The notes under the pieces were generated by a model. It saw only the letters and a list, made by a program, of their open reading frames with translations, was not told the DNA's origin and ran no database searches. Shown here in pieces: positions 1-12,000 of a stretch of 32,697 bases of DNA. The DNA lies in IMG/VR virus record IMGVR_UViG_3300012936_000082, positions 1 to 32,697 of that record, one strand, 5' to 3'. The translations under genes and the position numbers were made by a program. The first letter of the stretch is position 1; the number at the start of each line of letters is the position of its first letter. Source of the DNA: a virus.

Positions 1-492
1 CCAAATCCTGATATGAGTCTACCAAATCTTCAATTTTGGAATTGTATGGACTATGGTGTTGTATCAATTCACAAACAATTCATTGGTTCAATGGATTTTG
101 AGTGTTATACTAGAGATCACGGCATCATGAAAGGGTCGTATATCTGTACTATTGACAATTATCATCAAGATTGTGACATGATTGACTATGCAACGAGTGA
201 AAATCCAGCTGAACACAAGTCACATAACCTAATTGAACTAGAAAATGGTCAATATGCACTGTATCCAAACAATCGGATGCGTATTTTTGACAATAGTTTA
301 ACACCTGAGACCCCAAAAATGCCCGATTTTAAGGTTTCAACGCAAATTTATCAAGTTGAGAACGGTTTTGACCGTCTTGGAATGGGTCGAGAGGACGAAT
401 ATTTCTGGAAAACGTCAAAAGAGCGCAAAATTGAGCAAGAAAGTGACCTTGACATGTATAAATCTCAAGAAAATCGTTCAATTGACCCTTAA
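1..492 (+). CDS. Conserved-type phage protein of unknown function, probably 5'-truncated by the window edge
   Basis: The frame is open from base 1 and ends in tandem TAA TAA stops at 490-495. An ATG at 13 would give 159 residues, but the 12 bases before it hold no Shine-Dalgarno sequence. The codons ahead of it read PNPD, the same tetrapeptide found near the start of the next gene (NNPNPD), so the true start is probably a few codons upstream of the window. The product is soluble-looking and acidic, with several Trp, Tyr, Cys and His residues in its first third, a central asparagine-rich stretch (YPNNR) and a charged C-terminal tail. There is no signal peptide or membrane segment. I do not recognise a domain. 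Its place just before the baseplate genes suggests a late or virion-associated role, which is inference only. Confidence 0.75.
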   Translation, partial: PNPDMSLPNLQFWNCMDYGVVSIHKQFIGSMDFECYTRDHGIMKGSYICTIDNYHQDCDMIDYATSENPAEHKSHNLIELENGQYALYPNNRMRIFDNSLTPETPKMPDFKVSTQIYQVENGFDRLGMGREDEYFWKTSKERKIEQESDLDMYKSQENRSIDP

Positions 493-498
493 TAAGCG

Positions 499-520
499 AA
501 AAAAAGGGATAGCAACCCCT
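499..520 (-). terminator. Candidate hairpin terminator, best on the minus strand
   Basis: Read on the minus strand, AGGGG-TTGCTA-TCCCT forms a five-pair stem (one G.T wobble) with a six-base loop, followed at once by seven T residues. On the plus strand the same hairpin has four pairs and no clean T run behind it, although a T-rich stretch follows at about 528-536. It sits between two plus-strand genes. No minus-strand gene runs into it from inside the window, so its function is uncertain. Confidence 0.3.
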
Positions 521-546
521 CTAAAAGTTCTGTTTTAACCAAATTT

Positions 547-552
547 AGGAGA
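547..552 (+). promoter_or_regulatory. Ribosome binding site that selects a TTG start
   Basis: AGGAGA lies six bases ahead of the TTG at 559. This is the strongest Shine-Dalgarno match in this stretch. It decides for TTG 559 over the ATG at 598, which has none. Confidence 0.6.
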
Positions 553-558
553 AAACAG

Positions 559-720
559 TTGGCAAACAATCCAAATCCCGATAGAGACGTTGACTATATG
601 AGAAAAATGTGGGGTACTGAGTCACTTGTAACTGATTATGGTGATTTTACAAAAAAACCACAGAAAAAAGTCATTCAAGAAATTATGAATGATGATTCTG
701 AAGATTTCCTTCAAGAGTGA
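559..720 (+). CDS. Small acidic phage protein of unknown function, 53 residues, TTG start
   Basis: The TTG at 559 has a good AGGAGA six bases upstream, and the frame runs to TGA at 718-720. The product begins (M)ANNPNPDRDVDYM and ends in a run of Asp and Glu (NDDSEDFLQE), so it is small and acidic with no membrane segment. The internal ATG at 598 would leave 40 residues but lacks a ribosome site. The NPNPD string near the N-terminus matches the PNPD that precedes the first ATG of the upstream gene, in nearly identical DNA. I do not know a function. Its stop codon abuts the late-promoter-like octamer ahead of gp25. That the frame is a real gene rests on start signal, codon use and spacing. Confidence 0.6.
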   Translation: MANNPNPDRDVDYMRKMWGTESLVTDYGDFTKKPQKKVIQEIMNDDSEDFLQE

Positions 721-727
721 CTAAATA
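720..727 (+). promoter_or_regulatory. Candidate T4-type late promoter element ahead of gp25
   Basis: ACTAAATA lies between the 53-residue gene and gp25. It shares TAAATA with the T4 late consensus TATAAATA, and a CTAAATA form is what I recall for marine T4-like phages. It precedes the AGGAG at 730-734. T4-type late promoters need only this single element near -10, so no -35 box is expected. In such A+T-rich DNA a chance match is quite possible. Confidence 0.4.
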
Positions 728-752
728 TTAGGAGATTTTATTACCTACGTAC

Positions 753-1154
753 ATGCCTTTAGAACGAGTATCTAAAAGCTTTAAGGATGTCAGTATGTCA
801 TTTAAGGTTAATCCCTTGAATAATGATGTACTGACAATTAAAAATGAAACTGCAATTGCAAGATCCATTAGAAATTTAATTCTAACTGATAAAGGAGAAA
901 GATTTTTTAATCCTGATCTTGGATGTGGGGTAAATAAACTATTATTTGATAATGTAGATCTACTAACAGCTAGCAGAATTGAAAGTGAAATTAATTATAC
1001 AATTGATGTATATGAACCGAGAGTTAGTTTAACTAATATTCAAGTAGATCCAAATTATGATAATCATACATTTGATATTGCAATAAGATATAATATCATT
1101 GGTATTGAGGCTAGACCTCAACAATTATCCTTCGTACTTCAGTCCAGTAGATAA
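753..1154 (+). CDS. gp25: Baseplate wedge subunit gp25 (GPW/gp25 family)
   Basis: This 133-residue protein matches T4 gp25 (132 residues) in length and along its whole course. It has the family pattern of a basic N-terminus, 'AIARSIRNLILTDKGER', a 'F.PDLGC' loop and the conserved YEPR motif (E88-P89-R90). In T4, gp25 is part of the wedge core that holds gp6 and connects the wedge to the hub and sheath. The name 'lysozyme-like' sometimes attached to the family does not imply an enzyme, and no catalytic pair is evident. The ATG at 753 has its AGGAG 18 bases away, which is long. An in-frame ATG at 795 has AAGGA seven bases ahead and would drop 14 residues, but the longer form fits the family length. 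Its stop TAA is directly followed by the ATG of gp6, so the two are translationally linked. Confidence 0.93.
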   Translation: MPLERVSKSFKDVSMSFKVNPLNNDVLTIKNETAIARSIRNLILTDKGERFFNPDLGCGVNKLLFDNVDLLTASRIESEINYTIDVYEPRVSLTNIQVDPNYDNHTFDIAIRYNIIGIEARPQQLSFVLQSSR

Positions 1155-3047
1155 ATGGCAATTGCAAGATTTACAAATTTAAATTTCGATGAAATTAAAG
1201 TTTCGATAAAGGATTACTTAAGATCCAATTCAAACTTTACTGATTATGATTTTGAAGGATCTAATTTGTCTACTATAATTGACATCTTAGCATACAATAC
1301 CTATATTAGTTCATATAATGCAAATATGTTAGTCAATGAGATATTCATTGACAGTGCAACTCTTAGAGAGAATGTAGTTTCACTTGCACGTAATATAGGA
1401 TATGTACCGAAGTCAAAGAAATCTTCTAAGGCAGAAGTAACATTTTCAGTTGATTTAACAAATTTAGATACTGATCCATTAACATTAACTTTAAAAAGTG
1501 GTACAGTAGCGAGCAATATAGCTACGTTATTTTCAATCCCAGATGATATTACAGTTCCAGTTGTTAATAATATTGCATATTTTAATAAAATACAATTATC
1601 TGAAGGAATATTAGTTAGAAAATCTTTTACTGTAAATTCAAATAATAAGAATCAGAAATTTATATTAGATAATCCATCTATTGATACATCCAGTATTAGA
1701 GTATTTGTAAAACCCTCTGAAGGATCAAATATAAGAAAGAGATTTATTCAATCTAATAGTATCTTTGAAGTTAAATCAAATTCAAAAGTATTTTTTGTTC
1801 ATGAAATTGCAGATGAAAGATATGAATTAATTTTTGGTGATGGTATTATTGGAGAAAAGTTAGAAAATTCAAATGTAATAGAAGTTAGTTACATTGTCAC
1901 TAATGGTGAAGATGGAAATGGAATAACTTTCTTAACTTATTCTGGTGTTATTTCTGATAATGACGGATTACCTGTAAAAGGTAATGTATCACTACTTACT
2001 TTAACTAGTCAATCTTTTGGTGGTACTAATATTGAGTCTGTTGAATCTATTAGAAAATTTTCTACTAAAATATATGCCTCACAAAAGAGAGCAGTAACAG
2101 CAATTGATTATGAGGCAATAGTTCCTCAAATTTATCCAGAGGTTCAATCAATTTCTGTTTATGGTGGAGAAGACTTAGATCCCCCACAATTTGGAAAAGT
2201 ATTTGTTGCAATCAAACCATTATTTGGTGATTTTGTTCCAAACTCAATAAAAGATAATATTGTACAGGAACTAAAACGATATAGTGTTGCTGGTATTCTA
2301 CCTGAAATAGTTGATTTAAAATATCTGTTTATTGAAGTTGATGTTGTTGCATATTACAATTCAAATATTTTCCCTGGTAAAGATCAATTAAATAATAGTA
2401 TATTGAAAAATATTGAATTGTATTCAAAATCAACTGAACTTAATTCTTATGGAGCTAAATTTAAATATAGTAAGTTCCTAAAATTGGTTGATGATACTCA
2501 TAGATCTATAACTTCTAATATTACTAATATTACCATTAGAAGAGACTTAGCAGTTAAATTAAATCAATTTGCAGAATATGAAATTTGTTATGGTAATGCA
2601 TTCCAAGTAAAAGATAAAACTGGATATAATATAAAATCTTCTGGATTTACTGTTTCTGGAATTAATGAAACTGTTTATTTGGGAGATGTTCCAGATAAAA
2701 ATATGAAGGAAGGAACTCTATTCCTATTCACATATGGTCGTAGTGCTTCCTCAAGGAGTGTAAAGCGTACTGTTGGTAGAATAAATTATGAGAAGGGTGA
2801 AATTAATTTAGTCGCTATTAATATTTTAAATACGGCTATGAAAAAATTTGGCATTGATATTATTCAAATTTCAGCATCTCCTAGATCCAATGATGTAATA
2901 GGACTTCAAGATATCTATCTTCAATTGGATGTAAATAATAGTGAGGTAAGTGTTCTTTCTGATGTTATGGCATCAGGATTAGATGTCTCTGGATCTAAAC
3001 ATACCTCAACCTCTAGTTATACTAACGGATTACCAATAAGACTGTAA
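1155..3047 (+). CDS. gp6: Baseplate wedge subunit gp6
   Basis: This 630-residue protein (T4 gp6: 660) starts with zero spacing after the gp25 stop. The N-terminal region carries the gp6 signature 'DYDFEGSNLSTIIDILAYNT' (about residues 31-50), as in T4 'DYDFEGSRLNVLCDLLAYNT'. It is followed by an 'LRENVVSLARNIGYVPKS' segment like T4 'LRSSVVQAAQDNGYLPTS'. The middle has an 'RAVTAIDYEAIVPQIYP' and 'VYGGED' region (about 310-340) typical of the gp6/gpJ wedge family. gp6 dimers join neighbouring wedges into the ring that opens when the tail contracts. Unlike its neighbours it lacks the GG.GY and 'ID.E' modules and keeps a near-standard length, as expected for a protein buried in the inner ring. 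The C-terminus is Ser/Thr rich. Only four bases separate it from the next gene. Confidence 0.93.
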   Translation: MAIARFTNLNFDEIKVSIKDYLRSNSNFTDYDFEGSNLSTIIDILAYNTYISSYNANMLVNEIFIDSATLRENVVSLARNIGYVPKSKKSSKAEVTFSVDLTNLDTDPLTLTLKSGTVASNIATLFSIPDDITVPVVNNIAYFNKIQLSEGILVRKSFTVNSNNKNQKFILDNPSIDTSSIRVFVKPSEGSNIRKRFIQSNSIFEVKSNSKVFFVHEIADERYELIFGDGIIGEKLENSNVIEVSYIVTNGEDGNGITFLTYSGVISDNDGLPVKGNVSLLTLTSQSFGGTNIESVESIRKFSTKIYASQKRAVTAIDYEAIVPQIYPEVQSISVYGGEDLDPPQFGKVFVAIKPLFGDFVPNSIKDNIVQELKRYSVAGILPEIVDLKYLFIEVDVVAYYNSNIFPGKDQLNNSILKNIELYSKSTELNSYGAKFKYSKFLKLVDDTHRSITSNITNITIRRDLAVKLNQFAEYEICYGNAFQVKDKTGYNIKSSGFTVSGINETVYLGDVPDKNMKEGTLFLFTYGRSASSRSVKRTVGRINYEKGEINLVAINILNTAMKKFGIDIIQISASPRSNDVIGLQDIYLQLDVNNSEVSVLSDVMASGLDVSGSKHTSTSSYTNGLPIRL

Positions 3048-3051
3048 AAAA

Positions 3052-6000
3052 ATGAATCAAGAGAGAATAAAAGTCAGTTCAATTGTCGAAAGTCAATTAC
3101 CAGAATTTATTAGGTCAGAATTTCCGTTAATAGGTGACTTTTTAAGTCAGTATTATAATTCGATTGATGGTCAAGCATTGCCAATTGATTTACTTGAAAA
3201 TGTAGATAAGTATGTTAAATTGGATGTATTGTCAAATATTCCAGAGCATACTAATTTAACTTCTAGTTTAGAAATATTTAATGATGAAGTATTTGTAACT
3301 GATACTATCGGATTCCCCGATAAAAATGGTCTTATTAAAATTGATGATGAAATTATTTTATATAAAGAGAGAGGAGATAATTCATTTAAATCTTGTGTTC
3401 GTGGATTTAGTGGCATTAGTAAATCTTCTCAAAGTGAAGAATTAGTTTTTAGTTCAACAAAAGTAGCAGCACATATTGATCAATCTAAAGTAGAAAATAT
3501 TAGTGGATTATCTATTAGATTATTTTTAGAAAAGTTAAAATCTCAAATATCTCCTGGATTTGAAAATCTAAGTCTAACTGAAGATCTAAATGAAAATACA
3601 TTCTTAGTTAACTCTGTAGATTTTTATTCCTCAAAGGGATCTGACGAATCATTTAAAATTTTATTCCGTGCTTTATACGGGAAAAATGTATCTATAACTA
3701 AACCATTTGAAAGTACTATTGAACCTTCGGAAGCAAAATTTAGAGTTTCTCAGAATTTAACAGTAGAAATTTTATCAGGAAATTTTGAAGATATTAAAAA
3801 CAGAACAATATTTCAAGATGAAGATCTTGCAAATAATATTAATTTTGCTCAAGGTTCAGTAAGTGATGTTCAAATACTATCATTAGGTAAAGAAAATTAT
3901 TATACTCTTAAATTAGATTATGATTATGATAAAGATATTACTGTTACTTCTGGAACTGTAATTGGTGATTTTTCTATTCATCCAAAAACTACTGTCACTG
4001 AAAGAGTTGATCCAAACTCAAGAGTAATTAACGTAGAGTCAACTTTAGGTTTCCCAGTATCTGGAAATATCATTTATCGTGTTGAAGGAACAAATATAGA
4101 ATATACTATTAAATATGGATCTAAAACTTATAATCAATTTTTAGATTGTTCAGGAATTAATTTTGAGATACCTGAAAATTCATTTGTAAGGGTTAGTGCG
4201 TATGCATACGTGTATGTTGGTGATTCTACAGATTCTCAGGTAAGATTTAGAGTTTCTTCTATTGCTAGTGGAGTAGAACCTGTTGATAGTGATTATTTTT
4301 ACCGCGAAGGTGATAGAATTGAATTAGAGACTTTAGGAAAAACAGATTTTCTTGATATCAGAAATAGTGAATTAATTTATAATCTTCCAATAAAATATAA
4401 TATCGATTCTGTTATTGTTCAATCTGTAAGTGGGTTATATCAGTTAAAAACATTATCAGAAAATAAATTTAAAATTGGTGAAGAAATAGTTATAAGATTT
4501 AAAAACCTATTAGAAAAAGAATATAAAATTATAGATGTTGAAGATAAAAAAACTTTCTTTATAGAACTAGATGCGTCAGTCGCTTCCATTATAGAAACTG
4601 ATATTTTATATGTAAAGAGAAAATTACAAAAATTAGATGCTCCTAATTTTGAAAATTCTTCTGACAGCAATACAAATATTCAGAATACTTATTATGATAA
4701 TGATAATAATTTGTATATAACTTCTTCATCATTACCAAATTATAGGGTAAACATTCAAAATCCTATTAGAGTATTTTCTGGAGGATTTAACGGATCTTTT
4801 GTATTACTACCAAATCATAACTTTATTACTGGAGACTATATTAAATATATTCCTGGAGAAGGTAATAATAAACTTAGTATTCCTGCTGGATTCTATTATG
4901 TATCTAGAGTAGATGAATCATCGTTCCAATTATCTAGTAGTAGAGCAAATTTATTTGATAACAATTTTGTTGATGTATCTTCAACTAATTCTTCTTATGT
5001 TGATTCGGATGGAAATGTTGTAAATAATAAAGTTTTTCAAAATACTTTTGTTCTTGAAAAATATGAAAACTCTAATTTGCAAACTGCAAAAATTATAAAG
5101 AAAATTTCTAATCCATCATATTCAGATAAAAATTATCCTATTAATGACTATGATACTATTGGAATTTTAAATAATGGTGTCGAAATATCAAATAATATTT
5201 CAAAAGATTCTCTATTTTATGGTGGAATTAAAGAAGTAGTAGTTTCTGGAGGTGGATCTGGATATGATGTTATTAATCCACCAAAAGTAACTGTAAAAGA
5301 CTCTGTTGGTGTTGGAGCAAGTATTGAAATTGAAATTCAAGGTTCTTTAGTCGGCATTGATATAATTGATCCAGGATTTGATTTTTATTCAGATCCAAAA
5401 GTTGTGATTATTGGAGGTAACGGAAGAGATGCTTCTGCTGAAGCAAAATTAGCAACTGTAGAAAATGTTCTAACATTTAATGCTGCTGACTCTAGAAGGG
5501 TTAATTTAACTGATAATATTATTGGATTTACTACTTTCCATAGATTTAGAGATTTTGAACAAGTAATATATGATCCAGAATTTAATCAACAAAATGTTGT
5601 TGGACTTGAAACTGGATCTGAATATTATGTAAAAACTTTGGATGATTTTTCCATTAAATTGTTTAATAAATTAGATGATGTTTCTTCTGGAATTAATACC
5701 ATAAATCTTAGTGGTTTTGGAAAAGGGGTTCATAAAATAAGATCTTTAAGAGGTAAAAATAAATTAGAATCTATAGTAATTACTAACCCTGGATATGATT
5801 ATGGATCTAAAAGAGTAAACATTCCATCTAAGAACATAGATGTTCATGATAATTCCATCTATGTAAAAAATCACGGATATAAAAATGGGGATACTGTAAT
5901 TTATACCCGAGTTAAAACTTTTGATGCTATAGGAGGATTAGTAGATAAAAGAAATTATCTAGTCAGTGTTATTGATGAAAATAATTTTAGATTGTGTGAA

Positions 6001-9000
6001 ATTTCTACTATTCCAGGTAATGCTGAAAACTTTAACTTAGAAACAAATCAACATGTTGATTTTACCTCTGTCCAACCTGGATCTACTCATCAATTTGATT
6101 TTCCTCCGATTAAAGTTGAGGTAACAGGAATTAGCTCAATAACAAGAAGACCTATTCTACAACCAATATTTAAAGGGGAAGTAAAAAGAGCGTTTGTTAA
6201 TTCTGAAGGAAGTAGATATGGATCTGACAAAATTGTTAATTATAATAGACAACCAACTTTTGAGATAGATACTGGAAGTAATGCAGATCTTGAACCTATT
6301 GTTATTGATGGTAGAATTGAAGCAGTCTTGATAAAGAGTGGTGGTAAAAATTACTTTTCTATTCCCGATATCGTAGTTAATGGAACTGGAACTAGTGCAA
6401 AATTAGTACCTGTATTGGTCGATGGTAAAATTGATAAGGTTGTAATATTTTCAAAAGGAATTGGATATGAAAAAAATTCTACAACTATAACTGTTGTCCC
6501 TTCAGGTAATAATGCATTATTAGAAGCTAGAATTGATGAGTGGAAAATTAATGAAGTACAGAAATTATCTACATATGGATTAATTACGAATGATGATGGT
6601 TTTATTAGAGACGGTAAGTATGGAATACAATATACTCATTTATATGCTCCTAGAGAACTTAGAAAAACAATATTTGGTAAAAAGTTTGTTGCTGGAAAAC
6701 TAACTTTCGAGAAAGACTTAACTATAGATGAATCTGGTAATGAAAAAGAATCTGACAGGCACTCCCCAATTATTGGATGGTCTTATGATGGACATCCAAT
6801 ATATGGACCATATGGATTTGCAAATGCAGATGGAAGTGGTGGAATAAAATGTTTAGAGAGTGGATATACTTCTGTACCTACCTACGATTTAAATAGACCT
6901 TCTGGGTATGAAGGTGGATTCTTTATACGAGATTTTTATTTTGCAAACACTGGAGATCTTGATGAAAATAATGGAAGATACTGCAAAACTCCAGAATATC
7001 CAAATGGTGTATATGCATATTTTGCTACTATAGATCCTAATACTTTTGACTCCGATCCAAATTCTCCATTTAGAAGATTTAGAAGACCGGTATATCCATA
7101 TTTTATTGGTGCAAATTATAAGTCAAAACCAATTGAATTTAATTTCAATTCTGATAATGACCAAGAAAAATATGATCCTATTAAGAACAAACTTTTAAGA
7201 AATACTACAGATTATAATTTTAATGATAGTAATGTTAGTTATTCTTATATCAACAATCCAGTAAATTCTTCAAATCAAAGTGCAGAAATAGATTATACAT
7301 CTATCGGAAAAGTTGATTCATTTGATGTTATAGATTCTGGAAATAATTATCAAGTTGGAGATGTAATTTCTATAGCTTTAGAAAAAGATGGTGAAGTATC
7401 AGAAACAGTACAAATTAGTCGTATTGATGGTAGAAAAGTAGATAGTATTTCATATGACTCTTATATTGAAAGTGATATTGAAATTATTGAAATTAACAGT
7501 TCTCAGTATATTGGAGTAACTTCAAATTTCCATCAATTTAATAATTTAGATTCTGTTAAATTATCTGGATTCTCCACAGATGTTTCAAATAAAATTAAAA
7601 ATGAGTTATTTACATTAGATTGTAATGTACCTAATTATACTTTAAAAACACCCCTACCCAATAGTATTCTTACAGGATCTATTACTAATATAGGTTTATA
7701 TGGAGATCTTAGTTTTCCATCCTTAATGCCTGATGATATCTTACAAATAAATGATGAAAAATTAAGAGTATTAGAAGTTGATAATATCAACAAATATGTT
7801 AGAGTTGAAAGAGCGGTAGATGGAACAGTTGGTCTTGCACACTCTATAACATCAGTTTTATATCAAAAACTTAGAAAAATAAAATTCAATCTCGAATCTG
7901 ATGAAATTGATATTAAATCAAGATTGAATAAAACTCTTTATTTTGATCCTCAAAACACAGTTTCAATTGGACTGTCACATGGACCTGGAATTGGAAATAC
8001 ATTACCTATACCAAATGTATCTACAGGAAGTACTCAAGTATTTGTTGATACTAGATCGATATATTATAGAAATCATAGGTTAAAGACAGGAGACAAATTA
8101 GTTTATTCTGCAAATTCAGGTGCTCCAATAAAAATTTCTCTAGATGGATCAACATCGGTTGATTTAGTTGAAGGACAAGAACTTTATACAGTTTGGTTAT
8201 CTCCTAATATAATTGGTCTTTCAACTCAAAGACTACAAAATGATGGTTCAAAATATAAATCAGTTAGTTACGGATCTACAGTAACTTTTGATGATGCATT
8301 AGTTTATTTCTCATATGCTGGAACTGAGAATAATCATAAATTTACAACAGATTTAGATGATATTGCATTGATTAATGCAGAAAGAAATATAATTACAGTT
8401 TCTACGGCACAAACTCATGGATTACTTGTTAATGATACTGTTGAGATTGATGTAAAGTCGGGAGTCACTACTAATTTTAAAATTGCATATAATGATGCTA
8501 ATAGAAGAATGATTGTTAATCCAATCAACTTCAGTGACTCTGATGTAAATATGATTACAAATACAATTACAATTCCTAATCATAACTTTAAAACTGGAGA
8601 AAAAATAATATATAAATCTTCCGAATCAATTACAGATCTAGGAAATGATAGAATTGTAAATGTTATTTCAGTAGACTCAAATACTATAAAATTTGCAGAA
8701 AATTATTATAAATCAATTCAAAGTGATCCTGAAATAGTAAATATAATTGCTCAACATCCTGGATATGTAGCTAAGATCAATCCTGAGATAGTAGTGTATA
8801 AAAACTCTACTGTTGTTTTTGATCTTTCAGATTCTTCCTTGTCCTGTGATTATTTTGGAAAGACTATATCTGCATTCACTTTAAATTTATTTGAAGATTC
8901 CAATTTCCATAATGAATTTTTCACTTCAGAAAAAACTAACAAATTTAATGTAGTTTTCAATGGTCAAGCAGGAATATCTTCTGATGCTAAACTTACATTA

Positions 9001-12000
9001 AACATAACTGATGAAGTTCCTTCTCAATTATATTACAGTTTAGTTACAGTAGATGAAGATTTACTTCCTGTTGAAAAAAGAGAATATATAAACGATTTTG
9101 ATACAATAGAGAATAATAATTTATTAAATCTACAAACAAGTAGATATAATGGAACTTATAATATTATTGGAATTTCAACTTTTTCGTTTAGGTGTTTTAA
9201 TAATACTTCATTAGAGAGTGACTATTACTCTGGAATTGAAAATAATATTAGTTATAATACAGATTCACTGAATGCTTACGGTCCAATAAACAATATTTTA
9301 TTGAATTCTTATAATAAATTCTATAATCGAGAACCTTTAGTACAATCTATAAAAACTGATCATGGATATGGTGCTTTCCTAACTCCAGTTACTCAAGATA
9401 TTGGAAAACCTAGACATATAATTATTCCTGACATTTCCTTTGAGTATTCTTCTGATATTACACTGAGACCTACTTGTATATTCCCACAATTATTAAAAGT
9501 TCAACCTAGATATAAAATTGGAACTATTGAAGTTTTTGATAGGGGAGTTGGATATACAACTAAGCATGATATTATAGTTGTTGATAGATATGATAATTTA
9601 CCAACTGATAAAATTTCTATGGTTTATGATCCAATAACTGAAAGTGTAGAAATTTTGAGTAATGAGCAATCATTAATTTCACAAGAACCTAAAATTTTTA
9701 CAATTAATAATAGTAATGGAGTTGGAATTAGTTCTGCAACTTATAATGATGAAACTAAAAAAGTAACAATACAATTAGATACTGCATATAGTGAACCACA
9801 AAATTTCCCATTTGCTATAGGAGACAATATTTTAGTTGAAAATATTGTTCATGATAATGGTTCTGGATATAATTCTTCAGATTATGATTATAATTTCTTT
9901 GAAATTACAGATATAGATGCAAATATTGGAGGATTTTTACCAACCTTAAGTTATAGTTTAGGATCATACTTGGATGATTTTTCTACAGCAGGAGATTTTA
10001 TTAGACAGTTGTCCTTTGGTAGAGTTGTAAAAGAAAGTGATTTACCTCAATTTAATGTTTCTTTAGATTATATTAATTTCAATATTGGGGAGGAAGTTGT
10101 ATCTGGAAATCTTAAAGGTAATGTTTTAGATTGGAATTATGAAAATAGATCTTTGAAACTTGCATCTAATTCAGTTTTCCCTGTAGATGGTGAAATTATA
10201 GGAAAGTCTTCTGGAAATTTATCAAAAATTATAAAAAATACATTTACAAAATCAACCTTTAACCTAGGTGCTTATAATATATTCTATAATAATTGGATAG
10301 ATCAAAAAGGATTCTTAAATGAATCTACTCAAAGAATTCATGATAGTGATTACTATCAAAGATTTTCATATTCTTTAAATAGTGATATTTCTTATGATAC
10401 TTGGGGAGAAACTGTAGGATCTTTAGTGCATCCAGCAGGATTCAAAGATTTTTCTGAATTAAATATTGAAACATCTCCAACAGAAATTTCTGGAAATTGT
10501 GAGTTAATTTCTGGTATATGCACAGATCAAAATAATGGAGAATTTGTTGGAATATCAGAATTGGTAAGTGAAATTGATTTAGATTGCTACAATGATTTTG
10601 ACCTTGTTAATGAAGTAACTCAAAATATATCAGATAAATTAGTTTCAAATAAAATTGTATTTAATTCTAGAATATTAAGTGATTACTTTGAATCTATTGG
10701 TAATAGAGTAGTTGAGATACAAGTTCCTGATGATAGATCGCAAGTTATTGGAGGAAATGTAAGAACTGTTTTACTTGATCAATTCAATGTAAACGAAAAG
10801 AGACACAAAAAATATCTTACATATTCACAATATACAACTAAAGAAAATAAAAAACAGATTTCATTACTATCAGCTGCATTTTCTGGTGAACAAGTGTATA
10901 CTGATGAATATGGAGTTATTGCAAGTGATAAAGAATATTCAGGAAGTTATAACTTTACCGTTGATAGTGATTTAATAACTTTAGAATTTGTACCATCCGA
11001 AGATTCAAAATTTGAAGCTAAAGACTTTAGTAATACTGTATTATCTCTTGATATCAATCATGATGTTGGCATCAATACAATATCATTAGGTGATACTGTA
11101 GATCTATTTGGAGCATATGCTTTAGGATCAACTGGGTCTACTAGTAAAACTGTAATATCAATACCAAAAACAGATTTTAGATCTGCCAAAGCAGTTGTAG
11201 CAATTAGTAGTGATACTAATAATTATATACAAGTTAACGAATTAACTTTCGTTGCAGATAGTTATATTGGATCAACTATTTTGGATTCTGTTGAAGTTAA
11301 TATTTTGGATTATGGAAAAATAGTATCTGATGATACTCCTGGACTTGGAACATACTTTGCTTATGAAGAAAGTGGATTCATTAAAGTTGATTTTATTGCA
11401 AATTCAGCACTTCCTTTCGATTGTGATTTTAACTCATCAATTATTAAGGTTAATGATTTTAATAATGTATCTCTTGGTAGTACAAATTTAAATACAGGTT
11501 CAGTTAGATCAATATATCAAGATATTCCAATAGGTTCTTTAGATGAAAATCAAATTGCTAGTTTCAATAATAAATTTGAATCTGGTGCATATCTATTCGT
11601 AACTATTGAAAATAAGACTAGTAATGAGCATCAATGTACAGAGTTACTAGTACTATCTGATCCTGAAAATTCAGAATCTTTGATAACTGAGTATGGAACT
11701 ATTGGGGTAAATGATTATAGACATGGATACTTTACTTCAACATTGTCTGGAACTGAAACCTTTATAAATTTTGTTCCACTTTATGGAACTGATAATATTG
11801 AAGTTCGTGGATTTATGAAGACGGTTGGAATACCTAATCCTAATAATACAGATTTGGAAGAAGTAAATCTTGGAAATTTCTCTATTAGTGGATCAAACTC
11901 TTTCTTCGGAGGATATTCAATTACTCTGAATAGATCTTTTGAAATGTTTAATAATACTTATCCAATATTTAAACGTGCATTTGATGGATCTGATAATAAT

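Noticed and set aside
356-538. 60-residue plus-strand frame overlapping the first gene
   Set aside because: It lies mostly inside the first gene in another frame, its lysine-rich product looks like a frame shadow, and no ribosome site precedes it.
753-1154. gp25 as a lysozyme
   Set aside because: The family was once named for lysozyme-like similarity, but length, context and motifs fit the structural wedge protein, and no catalytic residues are evident.
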